Positions 49,224 to 62,161 of a stretch of DNA of 64,000 nt are shown here, in pieces (position 1 is the stretch's first letter; every line of letters starts with the position of its first letter). The notes under the pieces were generated by a model. That model had not been told where the DNA came from, searched no databases, and worked only from the letters and a program-made list of their open reading frames with translations. Origin of the DNA: Coleophoma eucalyptorum (Eukaryota; Ascomycota; Leotiomycetes; Helotiales; Dermateaceae); contig JALRME010000026.1 in NCBI GenBank assembly GCA_026120035.1, positions 124,001 through 188,000 of the forward strand, given 5' to 3'. The translations under genes and the position numbers were made by a program.

Positions 49224-52200
49224 ATGTCGACGTCAGCAGCCGACGGGTCAGAGGATGTAAATGACTTCCTGCAGCGCATCAAGGAATTAGGGGACAAACG
49301 AGACCAAGAAGATGAGGAGCGCAACAGGAAATTGGAAGAAGAGATTTTGCAAGGACGAGCAGAAAGACAGGCACGCCGGGCAGGTGAGGTTCATCGCTTG
49401 GAGATAGATCTTTAAGATGTCTTAATGATGGACATCTTCATAACTGACAGATATTAGAACGTGCCAGGTCTATCTCCCCCACGAAATCCTCTCCTGCCAC
49501 AACGCCTACTGCCCGCACGCCAACACAAAGTGTGGCCCCTATTGAAATTTTGAGTCCGACGAGACGCGACAAATCTGTTGACGACGCGATGAATCAATTA
49601 ACAGGGTCATCCCCTACGAAAGAGAACTCCGTGCCCGAGCGGTCGTTCTCAATCAAACCAACATCGCCATCTAGTGCAATGCCGTCCAGAAACTCTCCCC
49701 TTTCCTGGCAGAGACGCCCAGAATCACAAGCTTCAGACCGTCCTCGAAGTAGACCATTGTCAATGGTAGCAACAGAAAACGCAGCGCGATCCCCTAGAGC
49801 AACTCCAGCACCTGAAACAGACTCGGAGCCTACACTTACACGAGAGCAAATTGCCCAATCACTAGCTTCTAAAGATCCAAAGTGGTTTCGTCAGACAGCG
49901 GACAGAGGGTTTAATTCGCCAGCATACCGTAGAAATCAGGTGGAGGACGGGGATAGATCAGACCACGGCTCACACACTCGGGGTGTTCAAATGCCAGGTA
50001 TGGCTACCAAGACTGACAATGGAGAGATGGATAGACCAACTTCTCCCGCACGACTTGCTAGTCGATCCAGGGGCTCGGTCTCCAGCGGATTGGGCTCTCC
50101 GATTGTGTTGACCAGCGCGCAACGGTTCGACCCCCCAACGCCTCAAACAACATCTCCTGCGCTTGGTCGTTCGTCTCCCGATCGAATGGACCGGCCGCCG
50201 TCGCCGACTAAAGGCATGGGCGGGTTCGTGCAAAGTGCTATGATGAAGAGATCCGACAGTGTCAGCAAAAGATGGAGTGTGACATCCCCTACGTATGTGA
50301 CTTCATATTTACTCTATTATTTTTTCCTTGCAACTTGTCTTATTTTCATGCTAAGCAAAGGCGCACGGAGCTTTCTACGTTTTATGCGTAGACTTGCAAG
50401 TCTCAGCTTTGGGAGCTGCTTGCAAGCTGTAATCAATCGCTAGACTTCGGATCATATTACAAAACGTTCCTGAACAAGCAATACTGACGATGATATAGTG
50501 GCCTAACTCGCGGCAACTCTATTGCAAGCAATCGCAATAGTGTTGATCCATCTATCCTCGCTTCCCCTTCTTCCCCTACAAGAGAAAGTTCGCCAAAACC
50601 TCCTTCGAGACCTACATCTAGCCACAGTAATGCTACATTCACTCAAGATCTGCACAGACCGAGTACACCAAGTTCTATGAGAAGTAGTATGACCACGGCT
50701 ACAACAAGCGACAAGGACGGGTTTGCGAAGCCTGGTTTGCCTGCATCACGGTCACAAACATCTCTGGACAAGGCCGGCGACGATGGTCTTGGAGAAGGTA
50801 CTTCTCCAGATCCTGAGACTCCTGTTCCTTCAAGCCCATCGAGAACCATGGACCCTAAAAGATGGAGTCCTACAAAGTCTAGTTGGCTGGAAAGTGCACT
50901 AAACAAGCCTGAAACTCCCAAACCAAAACCAGCACCTGCAGCACAACAGCAACCAGCATGGATGGCAGAAATCGCAAAAGCAAAACAAAAGGGTGGTAGC
51001 ATCGACTTAGGAAGAAGCACAACGATTAAACACGAGGTCAAAGTAGGCGGCCTGATGCGGTCACCACCTCCTGGAGGTCTCTCGAAGCCGGTTGCTGTTG
51101 GTGGCGTACCCGTTGGATTCACTCCTGGGTTCCCAAGGAAAGGCTCAATAACAACACCAACGGGGTCACTAAACTCCACCTCTGTGACACGAACTCTGAG
51201 GTCTGGTAGTATCGATACCCCATCTCCAGGTGATACTAGAGCGAAGCCAGACACGCCGCCCAAAAAAGACTTCAGATCCGTGCTAAAGTCCCGCCAGCTT
51301 CCATCAGAAAATCCTGGTAAGGAAGAGCCTGAATTCAAGAATGTCTTTGGGTCGTTGAAGAAGGCTCAGACACAGAACTATGTGGCGCCAGATGAATTAA
51401 AAGACAATATTACCCGCGGGAAAATGGCACTTAACGTCACTGGCGGCCCAAAGAAAACAGAAAGGAAGGACGAGTTCAAGGAGGCCATTCTCAAGAAGAA
51501 GGAAGAGTTCAAGAATGCTCAAGCCGAGGGCAAAGGTGTTACTAGAACTGCAAGCATTGGAAGCGCTTCGCCAATTCCAGAGGCCCTTATGAAGAGGCAG
51601 TCCTTAACACGATCTGATTCTGTCTCCTCGGTTGTGGCGGATGTAGAGATCGATAATTCAGCGCGCAAGCCCATGCTCCAGGAGACCAGCACATCAGCTC
51701 GCCCACAAATCAAAGACTCTGGCGTTGGTGGTAAATTAGCTGGCCGTCTTAATCCCGCCCTTGCAGGTTTGCTTGCTAGAGGACCGCCTTCCACATCGAG
51801 TGATACTACTAACTCAACTTCCTCCCAGCGACCAGTCTCTACCAATACATCTGCAACCAGCCAGGATATGCCGGGCAATGGCCCTCAGCTCACACATATG
51901 ACAAAAGGTCGCGCTCGGGGGCCGAAGAGGAAGGCGCCCTCGACAGTTGGTCCCACGGATCAGTCTGCGGCGGTAACTGTCATCTCATCAAAGTCTGAAG
52001 AAGCAAAGAGCATCCCTCTGGACACAAAACCATCAGGCAATATTGAAGAACCTTCGGTAAGGCTTGAGGAGACGAATCCCGTAACGGACGCAGCTGTCCA
52101 AGATATTGCGGAACCTGCAGAAATCAAGCCTGTACTCCTTACTGAGCCTATTGAGGCTCTAAAATCTCCTAAGTCTATGGAGTCAAATCTAGCATCTCCT

Positions 52201-55200
52201 ACAAACCCTGTTAGAGATGTTAAATCCCCAACAAGGTCTATTGAGACGGGTCCAATGTCTCCTTCCAAGACTATGGAGGATATTAAATCTCCTACGAAAT
52301 CTATTAGGGCAGGTCTAGCATCCCCTACAAAATCTCTAGAACCCATAGAAGATGTTAAATCCCCTACAAGGTCTATTGAGACGGGTCTAGTATCTCCTTT
52401 CAAGACCATAGAGGATATCAAATCCCCTACGAAGTCTATTAGGGCAGGTCTAGCATCCCCTACCAGGTCTATTGAGACGGGTCCAATGTCTCCTTCTAAG
52501 ACCATGGAGGATATCAAATCTCCCACAAAGTCTATTAGGGCAGGTCTAGCATCCCCTACCGGGTCTGAGACGCGCCCAATGTCTCCTTTTAAGACCATGG
52601 ATGATATCAAATCCCCCACAAAGTCTATTAGGGCAGGTCTAGCATCCCCTAGCAGGTCTATTGAGACGGGACCAATGTCTCCTTCTAAGACCATGGAGGA
52701 TATCAAATCCCCCACGAAGTCTATTAGGGCAAGTCTAGCATCCCCCACAAGGTCTATTGAGACGGGTCCAATGTCACCTTCCAAGACCGTAGAGGATATT
52801 AAATCTCCTACGAGGTCCATTAGGGCGGGTCTAGTATCCCCTACCAGGTCTGAGACGCGCCCAATGTCTCCTTCTAAGACCATGGATGATATCAAATCCC
52901 CCACAAAGTCTATTAGGGCGAGTCTAGAATTCCCTACAAAGCCTCTAGAGCCTGTAGAAGATGCTAAATCCCCCACAAGGTCTATTGAGACGGGTCCAAT
53001 GTCACCTTTCAAGACTACGGAGAGTATTAAATCTCCTACGAAGTCTATTAGGGCAGGTCTAGCATCCCCTACCGGGTCTGAGACGCGCCCAATGTCTCCT
53101 TTTAAGACCATGGATGATATCAAATCTCCCACAAGGTCTATTAGGGCAGGTCTAGCATCCCCTAGCAGGTCTATTGAGACGGGCCCAATGTCTCCTTCCA
53201 AGATTATAGAGAATATTAATTCTCCTACGAAGTCTATTAGGGCGGGTCTAGCATCCCCTACTAAGTCTCTAGAGCTTGTAGAAGATGTAAAATCCCCCAC
53301 AAGGTCTATTGAGACGGGTCCAATGTCTCCTTTCAAGACTATGGAGGATATCAAATCTCCTACGAGGTCCATTAGGGCAGGTCTAGCATCACCTACCAAG
53401 TCTGTAGAGCCTGTAGAAGATGTAAAATCCCCCACAAGGTCTATTGAGACGGGTCCAATGTCTCCTTCCAAGACTATGGAGGATATCAAATCTCCTACGA
53501 GGTCCATTAGGGCAGGTCTAGCATCCCCTACCGGGTCTATTGAGACGGGTCTAGTATCCCCTGCGAAGACTGTGGAGGATGTCAAATCACCTATAAAATC
53601 CACTGGTTCAAGGCCAGTATCTCCAGTCAAGGTTATCGATAGCCCTCTGAAGTCACCACTCGAACCAATTGAGGTGCCTCCGACTAGTCCTGCAAAGGTG
53701 CTTACTGGACGGCCAAGATCACCGACAAAGGTTGCAAGTATTGCAGAGGCTCTTAAGTCACCTAAGTCGCCTAAAAAGGCTGAGGCTGAGAACACTACAT
53801 CACAACCATCCTCTCCGCGTAAGCTTGACATGAAGCGCAGGTCGCAGTTTCTTCAGGAAGCTCCGAACCAGAACAACAAGACAGAGCCACAGTTGGAAGC
53901 CCCCAAACCACTCTCTCCTACGAAATTAGCTAATACTTTCGAGACACCACTGACGCCTCAAGAGTCTATCCTCGAGCCTGTGGAAGTCTCGACCACCCAA
54001 ACGGAACTCGAGTCTCCTGTCAAATCGCCCCTCTTGTCCCCAAAGGCATCCCAGCCGAGCTCTGTACCAAGTCCTGGCCCTGTGTCCCCGGCCATTGCAA
54101 AGACGTTAACGCCCGCACTACTTAGCCCAGTAGAGACCAAAATTCCTGCGCAAATGGAGACAATCTTAAATGATAACGGCTTTGCAATGAAGAGCCCAGA
54201 TGAAAAGAGCATCAAATCTCCTCAGACAAAGCCTGGCGTTGATTCTGAGCCTGTTGTGTCAGTCAAGAGTGCTAGAGCACTTTGGGACAATTCTGCTCCT
54301 GCAGGACCGGCTTCCAACCCACCTCGTGCTAGATCACCCATCAAATTACCGACCGAGAATATTACGGCTGAATCGCAAGCATCAGTTGTGCTATCGTTAA
54401 GCCCAGTGAAGGAAACGACCCCCGTACAAGAAACTGCTCCGGCCAACGAACCCAAGTCTAGTGTCTCTGGATTACAACCTATTGTGACATCAAATAGACC
54501 ATTGCCTACACCACCGGCTAAAGGCCCGTTGTCGCCACCATCTAGTGCAGGTCTAATGCCTTCTGCCAGTCCGACCAAGTCAATCGATTCGCCAGTACCA
54601 CAAACATCCGAAGCGTCCCAACTTCTGGAGAATTTTTTTGTTGATCGCAAAGAACCTCCTCCCTATAAGGTGGATACTTCTCGTGCCTTGACTTCTCGAC
54701 CAGTGCAAGGCCAAGTGGTCAAGACTTTGCAATCAGCAATGTATCAGCTGTTGGCAGACGGGAAGAAACAACTCGTTCCGAATCACCAGGAACGTTTCTT
54801 ATTCGAAGGTAACATGTATTTATGCGTTCATAGTTTTGAGAATTCTGCTGGAAAGAAGCTCACCGAGGCATACTTCTGGGCCGGAGATGATGTATCGACA
54901 GCGACTGTAGATACGACGAACAACTTTGCACAAAAAGAATCTAAAGCTGCCGGGGCAAAGCTGCTTAAGCTTCAACAAGGAAAAGAGACCTCTGAGTTTA
55001 TACAGGCACTAGGCGGGATTGTCGTTGTCCGTAGAGGCTCTTCCAACAAGTATGACTCTTTAGCACCGCACATACTTTGCGGTCGAAGCTTCTTTGGACA
55101 GATAGCTTTCGATGAAGTAGATTTTGCAGCCACGAGTTTGTGCTCTGGATTCGTCTATCTAATTTCGGCACCATCAGGAAAAGCATACTTGTGGAAGGGA

Positions 55201-55842
55201 AAGGGTTGTGGAATCGATGAGCTTAGCTGTGCTAGGCTTCTTGGCATGGACTTCGGGCTTACAGGCGAAATTGAAGAAGTAGAAGACGGCAGTGAGCCTA
55301 CAAGCTTCTTAGATCTTTTCGGCTTTGAGGCCAAGATTCCAAAGTCTGCAGACCACTGGCGACTTAAACCAAATTACAGCAAATACTGTGGACGGCTTTT
55401 TTGCGCTGGTGGCTCTGGAAAAACTCAAGCACGAACATCTTTCGGCAGCCAATTATTCGGATCTGTTGCGGAACAAGTTGTGGAGGTATCTCCTTTCAAC
55501 CAGGCCGATATTTCTCCTTCCAACATCTACATATTAGATGCATTCTTCGAGATTTATGTCATCGTTGGGGCTCGTTCTCAGTCCCAATATGCAGCATTCC
55601 ACAACGCCCTTATGTTCGCTTCTGAGTATGGTATTCTAGCAGCAAGCATGGAAGATAGGCCATTTGTACCAATTACGAACTGTGTTATGGAGGGCATACC
55701 GAGGGACCTCAAGGCCGTATTCCGGAAGTGGACAGATGGGTTGACGCCAACGGTCGTACAATCTCCAACTACTCCTTTGGGTAGAGGCAGAAGTTTGAGA
55801 ATCGTACCTCTCACAGCTGCTTTGGAGGCTATGAAGGGTTAA
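49224..55842 (+). CDS. DUF4045-like, gelsolin/villin-repeat protein with S-P-T-K repeat array
   Basis: Exons 49224-49383, 49458-50292 and 50499-55842 (introns 74 and 206 nt); 2,112 residues. The N-terminus (DVNDFLQRIKELGDKRDQED) is a charged helix. Residues about 60-1700 are Ser/Pro/Thr/Lys-rich and probably disordered, with conserved islands such as DPKWFRQTADRGFNSPAYRR and WLESALNKPETPKPKP. About 460 residues in the middle are a tandem array (see repeat entry). The last 400 residues hold gelsolin-type repeats: RFLFEGNMYLCVHSFEN, EAYFWAGDDVS, VVVRRGSSN, CSGFVYLISAPSGKAYLWKG and NIYILDAFFEIYVIVGARSQ. This resembles the ascomycete DUF4045/gelsolin proteins; actin binding or severing is an inference from the fold. 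Numerous S-P-x-K/R sites suggest control by proline-directed kinases. Intron 2 is unusually long; its signals (ACGTATGT, GATATAG) and phase agree. Confidence 0.85.
52219..53601 (+). repeat. Coding tandem repeat array (S-P-T-[KR]-S-I units)
   Basis: Two half-units alternate: KSPTKSIRAGLASPT and RSIETGPMSPSKTMEDI, with a third variant SLEPVEDV replacing the second half at some places. Twelve copies of the SIR[AS] half-unit are readable. Repeat DNA is nearly identical between copies (for example TCTATTAGGGCAGGTCTAGC), arguing for recent duplication or conversion. The array also leaves the antisense strand open for 623 codons, which is a by-product of the repeats. Confidence 0.92.
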
Positions 55843-56892
55843 AGGTCAGAGAGTACAGAGGACTATGGGGAGTTTTATGGCGTTGCACGTGGTATATGAA
55901 GTCTATTTCAGTGCGATGATTCCATGTAGATATTAGAGCAAATGACGTCTAGATGATAGGTCACTCAGTGCCTGGTTATGCACAACTAATGAACAAGTTA
56001 AGCGACGTGACTCTATGACGCAGTGTTGTGTGTGTGCCTAGACGATTTCGAAGCATCATGGCTTGACGAGCAATTGCATATGGGGGAGAGCATTTGTGAG
56101 TAATCTGAGATCTATACAATCTTCCATGGCATTTGCTTTGGTTCAAGGCAGGAGTATTACCATAACCACTAAAGGACCGAAACAGCCTCGAAGTTAAATA
56201 TCTTTATACCTCATAGTTGTCATCACTTAAAAACAATCTTACCCTCGAGATAGGGAGGGCGAGCGGTTGGCTTTAGAAGTGGAGGAAACGTATGCTTTTA
56301 CCCAATTCCGAGTTGGGAGAAGAGGGGTATGCTTGGTTGACGGGTGCCTATGTTTTCCTTGCTGGCGATGTGGATTCGATACATGAAAGCAGACTTAAGC
56401 AGCGATACTTGTATGCAGGTAGCGAACGACAGTAAGCACCGATCTATACTCTCTACTAGTATTTAATCAACAAACCATGGACAGATCCTGGGACTTGGTA
56501 GACGGTACATAAGGCCGAGCACTGAATGATAAAATACACTTTTTGAAAGAGGATTTAAGGACACAAGGGTGACAAAGAGGCAGTCATGATTGTCAATATC
56601 AAAATATAATGCACAGAGGTCAAAGCATAATAATCATCCTGTTTGATTTGTATTCATGACTCTCCATTTTTCATCATCCACTCTTCTCAGCCCGCCAGCC
56701 CGGCCATCCTGCTACATACTTCATTCTCCTGTCATGAAATAGCTGAATAGCCATAGATAGCGAGCCCGGGAACAAAAACGCCTGGGTTACTAATTACACG
56801 AAAAAGAATCTGGGTGACAGAGTCAAGAAACCCTTTCGCACAAAACAAAGAGACAACATCCCTTGAGACCCAAGAAAATCTTCATCAACCTC
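55843..56892. other. Convergent intergenic region, nothing recognised
   Basis: 1.05 kb between stops of the gelsolin-repeat gene and eIF3a. Presumed 3' UTRs; no ORF of note. Confidence 0.5.
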
Positions 56893-59800
56893 TTACTGCT
56901 TATTTCGCAAGTGAGGTGGTACATATCCTCCAGTCTTCTTAAGTGCTGGGGCAGCCGGCGTTGGGGCCGGTGCTGCAGCTGGGGTTGAAGCAGGTTCCTC
57001 TGGGCGGCTGCGAGGAGCTGCAGCTGGTGGAGGTGCTGAAGAGGATGATGCTCCTCCAGCAGCCTTTGCGGCTTCACGCTCTCTCCAGCTTGGCTTAGCA
57101 CCAGCAAGATTGAGGACTGGACGGCCCGCAGGTGCTGGTCGGTCATTTGACTCAGCGCGTTCCATTGTTGGCGCTCTGGCTGCTGGAGACTCGGTTCTCG
57201 CAGCTGGAGCTCCTCCTTGCTCCTGTCTGAGCTTCTCCTTCTCACGCCATCCCATCTTTGCGCCAGCCAATGGAAGAGGAGGTCGTCTGTCGTTCGAGTC
57301 GCTTCGTTCCATCGTGGCAGCACCACGGACAGGAACAGCTGTTCGGCCAGCCTCCTTCTCCTTCCTGCGGCGCTCTGCAGCCTCCTCAGCCCTTCGTTCT
57401 TGCAATGCAGCAATCTCCAAGGCCTCCTGTCGCTCTCTCTCTCGAACAGCCTTGAGCTCTTGGAACTCTTGTCTCTTCTTCTCGTCTCTTGCGGCCTTCT
57501 CTTCAGCCTCCTTTGCGGCTCGCTCTTCCTCCTCGCGCAATTGCCTCTCTCTCTCCTCACGCTCACGCTTCTCCCGAGCTTTGCGCTCCTTGAACTCCTT
57601 GACTCGTGCAGCCTTGGCCTTCTCAAACTCTCTCTCAGCATCACGACGACGCTTCTCAAATTCATCATGTCTACGCTCAACGACAGACTCACGGAAAGAC
57701 TCATAGTGAGGCATCAATCGGGTCAATCTGTTCTTGAGTTCGACATTCTCCTTATGTTTGGCCTCAGCATCCTTCAATGTCTGAGCCTTGGTCTTTTCGT
57801 AAGCATCCAAGTCACGCTCGCGTTGCTTGGAGTAATCTTCTGGCAACTTCTTGGCTTCTTCCTTTCTGAAAGCTCTCTCCAGATGGTCGATACGTTTGCC
57901 AGTGATTCTCAACTTCTCATTTACGTCATTCTTCTCACGCTCGAGCTGAGCAAGCTTCATGGCACGAAGACGGTTGCCATCCAAGTTGTCCAAGTCCTCG
58001 ATATCAATATCAAGAGCTTTAGGACCAATCTTCAGATCGGCAATCTGCTTCTTCAATTCCTCCTTGCGAACGCGGTCAAGCTCAGCCTTCATGCGCTTCT
58101 CCTCGCGGTCCTTTTGCTCTTGTGCCAAACGCTTGTCCTCGGCTTCTTGGAGTTGTGCTGCTCTAATACGTTTGCGGGTTGCGTCTTCCTTTTCCTTTCG
58201 TGCTTGAATGTCGGCTGCCTCTTCCTTTCGCTTGTGGATGATATCCTTTCGGGCCAAAGTCTCACGGTGCTCTTGTTCTGCACCAGCTCTAGCTCGAGCA
58301 TATGCTTCATCGCGAGCTTTGATTCGGGCCTCATTGAACGAGGGGTCGATGTATTGGCAGGTAACAAAAAGAGACTTTGAGAGACGTGTAAGTTGGGTTC
58401 GGACAATTTCGGATGGAGTGTTTTGGAGTCTTTGGACAGAACCAGCCTCGCTCTCAGCAGAGCCAGCTGCAGAACCAGCGTGGATTGCCTTGGCTGAAGA
58501 GAAGACATCAGTATCGAAGCTAAGAACACCGGTGGCATGATCCATTCTAATGGCAAGATCGCCCTTCTTATTTCCGTTCATGATGAACTTCTCAATGGTA
58601 TCACGAGACACCTCGAATGGCTCTGGGAACTTGGCAAGGTTCTCTACGAAGGCGAGGTCAACAGTCTCGTAGACTTGGGACAATTGCTGGAACAGTCTTG
58701 TCAAAATAACTTGTTGAAGCGGTAGAACGTATTTCTCCATCTCAGCATCGGCACCAATCTTTGACAAAATAGGGGAGATCTTTTGGCAAATAGACAGTGG
58801 GTGGAAATCGACCTCAAGAATGTTGTAGAGTTCACGAATCTCAGGGCGAGCACGCTTAAGAAGACCCTTGCTCATGGCATCTCTGAACAAAACGGCACGG
58901 GTAGGAGCTTGTGCCATACCAAGGAGGTGTGTGAGGCGGGAGTTCTTGTTCTTCTTGGCCTCGTCGATATCCACCAAAGCACCGCGGGATCTGGAGGTGC
59001 TGATAACAGGAATTGCCAACGCTGACAAAAGCACAAAAGAGGCAGCCTTGGAAAGGTCTGCTTCAGATGTTGCGGGGTTATCGGCCTTCTTGCTCTGGCC
59101 AGATGCAACCATGGAAGCAGATTGGCGGAGGAGGTTGTAGAGTCTAGACCAAGCAGCAGCATGGAAAAGGTAGTTCTCTCCGACCAAAAAGATTCTGGTC
59201 AACTTTTCATAGTAGTTTGCCATCATAACATTCTTGGGAGGGCGCTTGCTAAGGTTGAGTAGCGTGTGGATATCCTCGACACTTCTGAAAGCTTCCTGCC
59301 AGAGTTCAAGCTCAACTGCGACATTCAATTGTTGAAAACGGGTCTCGAGATGACGTTGGAGAGTATCGGGGTCATTAAGGTTAATGGCGTGCATCTGAGC
59401 TGAGTACTTTGCAGCGGTTTGAACATGGTTTCGGAGCAATTCACAGAGTCTGCGGAACTCGGTCTTTCTTGTGTACTTCTGGCAAAAGTCGAAGGCCTGC
59501 ATAGCAGTGCTCTGGTACATAATTTCCAGTCTCGCATTGTTTCTGAGGATATCCAGGACAGTTCGGTATGTCTCCCACAAGAACTTGAGCCATGGGGTCA
59601 CAATGGCGCGATCTGTGCGGTCTCGAGACTGTTCGCCAGAGACGGTGGAGAGGAGGATAGACTCGGGGGTCTCGCTGGCTTCGAGATCATCAACGCTGGC
59701 AGTTGCTGCGGAAGTCTCGAGACTGGATTGAACTTCGTCGGCCTTGGCTTGGGCGGTCTTGACCTTCTCTTCGGCGAGCTCGATGAACTTCTTGAGAACC

Positions 59801-60129
59801 AGCTACATCAACTTATTAGCATGCGCCAGCACATTTTTATATCTTATTCCTTATCAACCCACCTCGATAGTCCCAACATTTGTATTTTGACTGATGTTCT
59901 TGTACTGGTACAAAGCATCCTTTGCTAGCTTTCCCTTCTTCTGCTCAACGGACTGCTCCACCAACAGGAGCATCACCGGCTCCAAGGACGCGATCGGGAC
60001 ATTTCGAGATCTCTTCGAGGTAACGTGTTCGTGGAGTAAAACTAGAGCGGCCTGTGCCTGGCCCACGCCCATGAGCTCATGAGCGCGCTTGAGCACATTC
60101 TCGGGCTTCTGGTGCGGCGGAGGAGGCAT
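56893..60129 (-). CDS. TIF32: Translation initiation factor eIF3 subunit a (Tif32/Rpg1)
   Basis: Core subunit of eIF3, which organises the 43S pre-initiation complex. Exons 59863-60129 and 56893-59802 (60-nt intron, GTGGGT ... GATGTAG); 1,058 residues. It starts [20 protein letters not shown], then [12 protein letters not shown], typical of eIF3a. The first ~500 residues are helical repeats ending in a PCI domain ([35 protein letters not shown]). From about 540 on comes a long charged coiled coil rich in Glu/Arg/Lys ([20 protein letters not shown]), then a C-terminal part with three related segments ([44 protein letters not shown]). It ends [12 protein letters not shown]. Divergent from the G-gamma gene. 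Long plus-strand ORFs here (for example 57217-58380) are antisense shadows of the biased coiled-coil codons. Confidence 0.95.
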
Positions 60130-60932
60130 GTTTGCAATATCAGGATGGCTTCCTTGATGCGCCGGGAAACCAAGATAGGTGACTTGCGATATCTGCAGAA
60201 TCAGCGACGATGATGCTGAATGTGGTTTTTTGTGTGTAGGCCTAGCGTCGGTTAAGAGTGGTGCCTGACCTGACAAGGCAGCCACGGCAGAGCAATAGAG
60301 ACACGCGGTATGTGTTAGAGCCAGCGCAGGCTGGACTCTGGTTCTGGGATGCTCCCCTCGGTTGGGCTTTTTTTAACGAGACAGACAGATGGAGAGTAAA
60401 TCTGGACGGATTCAAGCTCCAGAGAACGTGATAACTCTATTTCAAGGCAATTCCTCTCAGTCTGATCTCCCATGCTGCGTACCATTGAGAGCGATACAGT
60501 ACGACAAGCCCAAGGCTTCTAGTAAGAGGCTTGCAACCCGATTATTGCCTTCCACAACCCCATTTTAGTCGCGTCGATTCGTTTTTGGAAGCGGACCAAG
60601 TTGAATTGGGCAAGAGCGAGGCTAAACCCAAACAAGCATCCACTCCCTCCCAGGAGCAGAACGCTCGACCGTGATCACCAAATCTCCTTTGCAACGTTCG
60701 GGGCGACAGCACACAACTTCACCATCCATCCGTTCCTTACCATACCAACCTTTGTCGCTGCTCTCTACCCTAATCCTCTCTGCCCGACACTTACGGTAGG
60801 CCATAGCTGTTCCTGCACCTCTCGATTGTCACGGCTGACAGCAGTTGAAGCTGATAGGAGACCAGACCAGACCTCATCAGATCACGACCCGCTTTCGAAA
60901 CCCAAGACCACCATCGCAACTCGAACTCCACG
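60130..60932. promoter_or_regulatory. Divergent promoter region, eIF3a / G-protein gamma
   Basis: 803 bp between divergent starts. The right half should be the 5' UTR of the gamma gene; ORF 60601-61032 overlaps it in another frame and looks spurious. Confidence 0.45.
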
Positions 60933-61283
60933 ATGCCTTCCTACGCCTCTCGCGACGTTGGTGACCCATCTCAGATCAAGAAGAACAAGCAATCGATGGC
61001 TGATCTCAAACTACGACGTCTTACCGAACTGAATAACCGCCTGCGAGAAGATTTGGAGCGCGAGCGAATCCCTGTTTCTCAAGCATCCAAGAGGTATGGT
61101 CTTCCCACCACCACAACGCAACATTGCCACTTTGAGCATTGACTGACGCGCCAATTGCACAGTATCATTTCCTACACGAACAGCACGAAAGACTTCATGG
61201 TCCCCTCCGTCTGGGGAACAGTCGATAAGAAGGATGACCCTTATGCGCCTCAGCAGAGCGGAGGCTGCTGTGTGGTGATGTGA
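60933..61283 (+). CDS. gng-1: Heterotrimeric G-protein gamma subunit
   Basis: Exons 60933-61093 and 61163-61283 (69-nt intron with GACTGACG branch and GCACAG acceptor); 93 residues. MPSYASRDVGDPSQIKKNKQ, then MADLKLRRLTELNNRLREDL (helical GGL domain that pairs with G-beta) and VSQASKR-SIISYTNSTKDF. After PSVWG the protein ends GGCCVVM: a CaaX box (CVVM) for prenylation (Met suggests farnesyl) preceded by a Cys that may be palmitoylated, as in fungal gamma subunits. It works with G-beta and G-alpha in pheromone, nutrient and development signalling. Too short and split for ORF prediction; the junction and C-terminus make the call firm. Confidence 0.95.
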
Positions 61284-62161
61284 GGGAGGAAAACAATACC
61301 TGGTGGGATTGAAGGAGCGGCGTTCACAGGCGTATTAAACCCAGTTTTTTCTTTCTCTTAACCGCGACCACAGCAGGCGGCAACGGATGTTCTCTATGAG
61401 CGACTTGTAGCATTTTCCGATCTTACAAAGTTGGCGGATATCGTTTTGCCATCGAATAGCAACGGGCAGCAGCAGCAGGATGCATGTAATAATTTCTTTT
61501 CAGACAGGGCAGGTGGAGGAACCGAAGTGTTTTTGTCAAAAAGGGGGATGACTGCTTTTGATACCTTCAAGTCACTTCTTTGTGTATAATTGTCTAAAGT
61601 ATGCGAATGATAGCGGATATAATCGAGTCTAGCAAACCATTTGCACCACATTGCAATTCAGGTACCTGAGGAGCAGTGTCAAGCAATCCAATAGCGCAAA
61701 TACTAGAGCGGTGGCTCGACTGGGACCGCCAGTGTGCAATTCCAAGCGAAAGGTGGTCCGAGTCCCAGTGGATATGCACGCACGCACGCCTTTATATTAC
61801 ATCAGCATCCAACGGGAGAGGGAGAGGGAAAGAGTGAGAGAACAGAGTGAGTGAGAGATAGCGACGGCCGGTTGCTCATTTGCCTGACTCCTTCCACACA
61901 TCCCATCTCCTGGCCAGCCACCAACACCATCTGTTCGTTTTCGTCTCGAGTGAAATCCAACTGCCCGAACAATCATCAACATCCTCAGCTCTGTTAGACT
62001 TTGCCCTCCACCCGAAAACAGTTCGATCGGGGGGAAGCAGAAGATCACGTAAGAGTTGGCCGCCCGCCTCGGACCAAGCAGGAGAAAAACTATATGCACT
62101 TTCTCACACCTTCTCACAGGCTCGAATCCTACCCATACTCGTTTTGAATTACTCTGCTAGC
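61284..62161. other. Intergenic region with purine-rich repeat
   Basis: 878 bp between the G-gamma stop and the Rdx start, both genes plus strand. It holds the G-gamma 3' UTR, a GAGAGGGAGAGGG-type tract at about 61814-61858, and the Rdx promoter and leader. Overlapping ORF 61880-62437 shows no domain. Confidence 0.5.

Noticed and set aside
57217..58380. 387-codon plus-strand ORF rich in Leu/Ser opposite eIF3a
   Set aside because: It is the mirror of the Glu/Arg/Lys-rich coiled coil of eIF3a; no domain, no start context.
62120..62137. GGCTCGAATCCTACCC, resembling a tRNA B box
   Set aside because: No A box or acceptor stem upstream; it lies in the leader of the Rdx gene.
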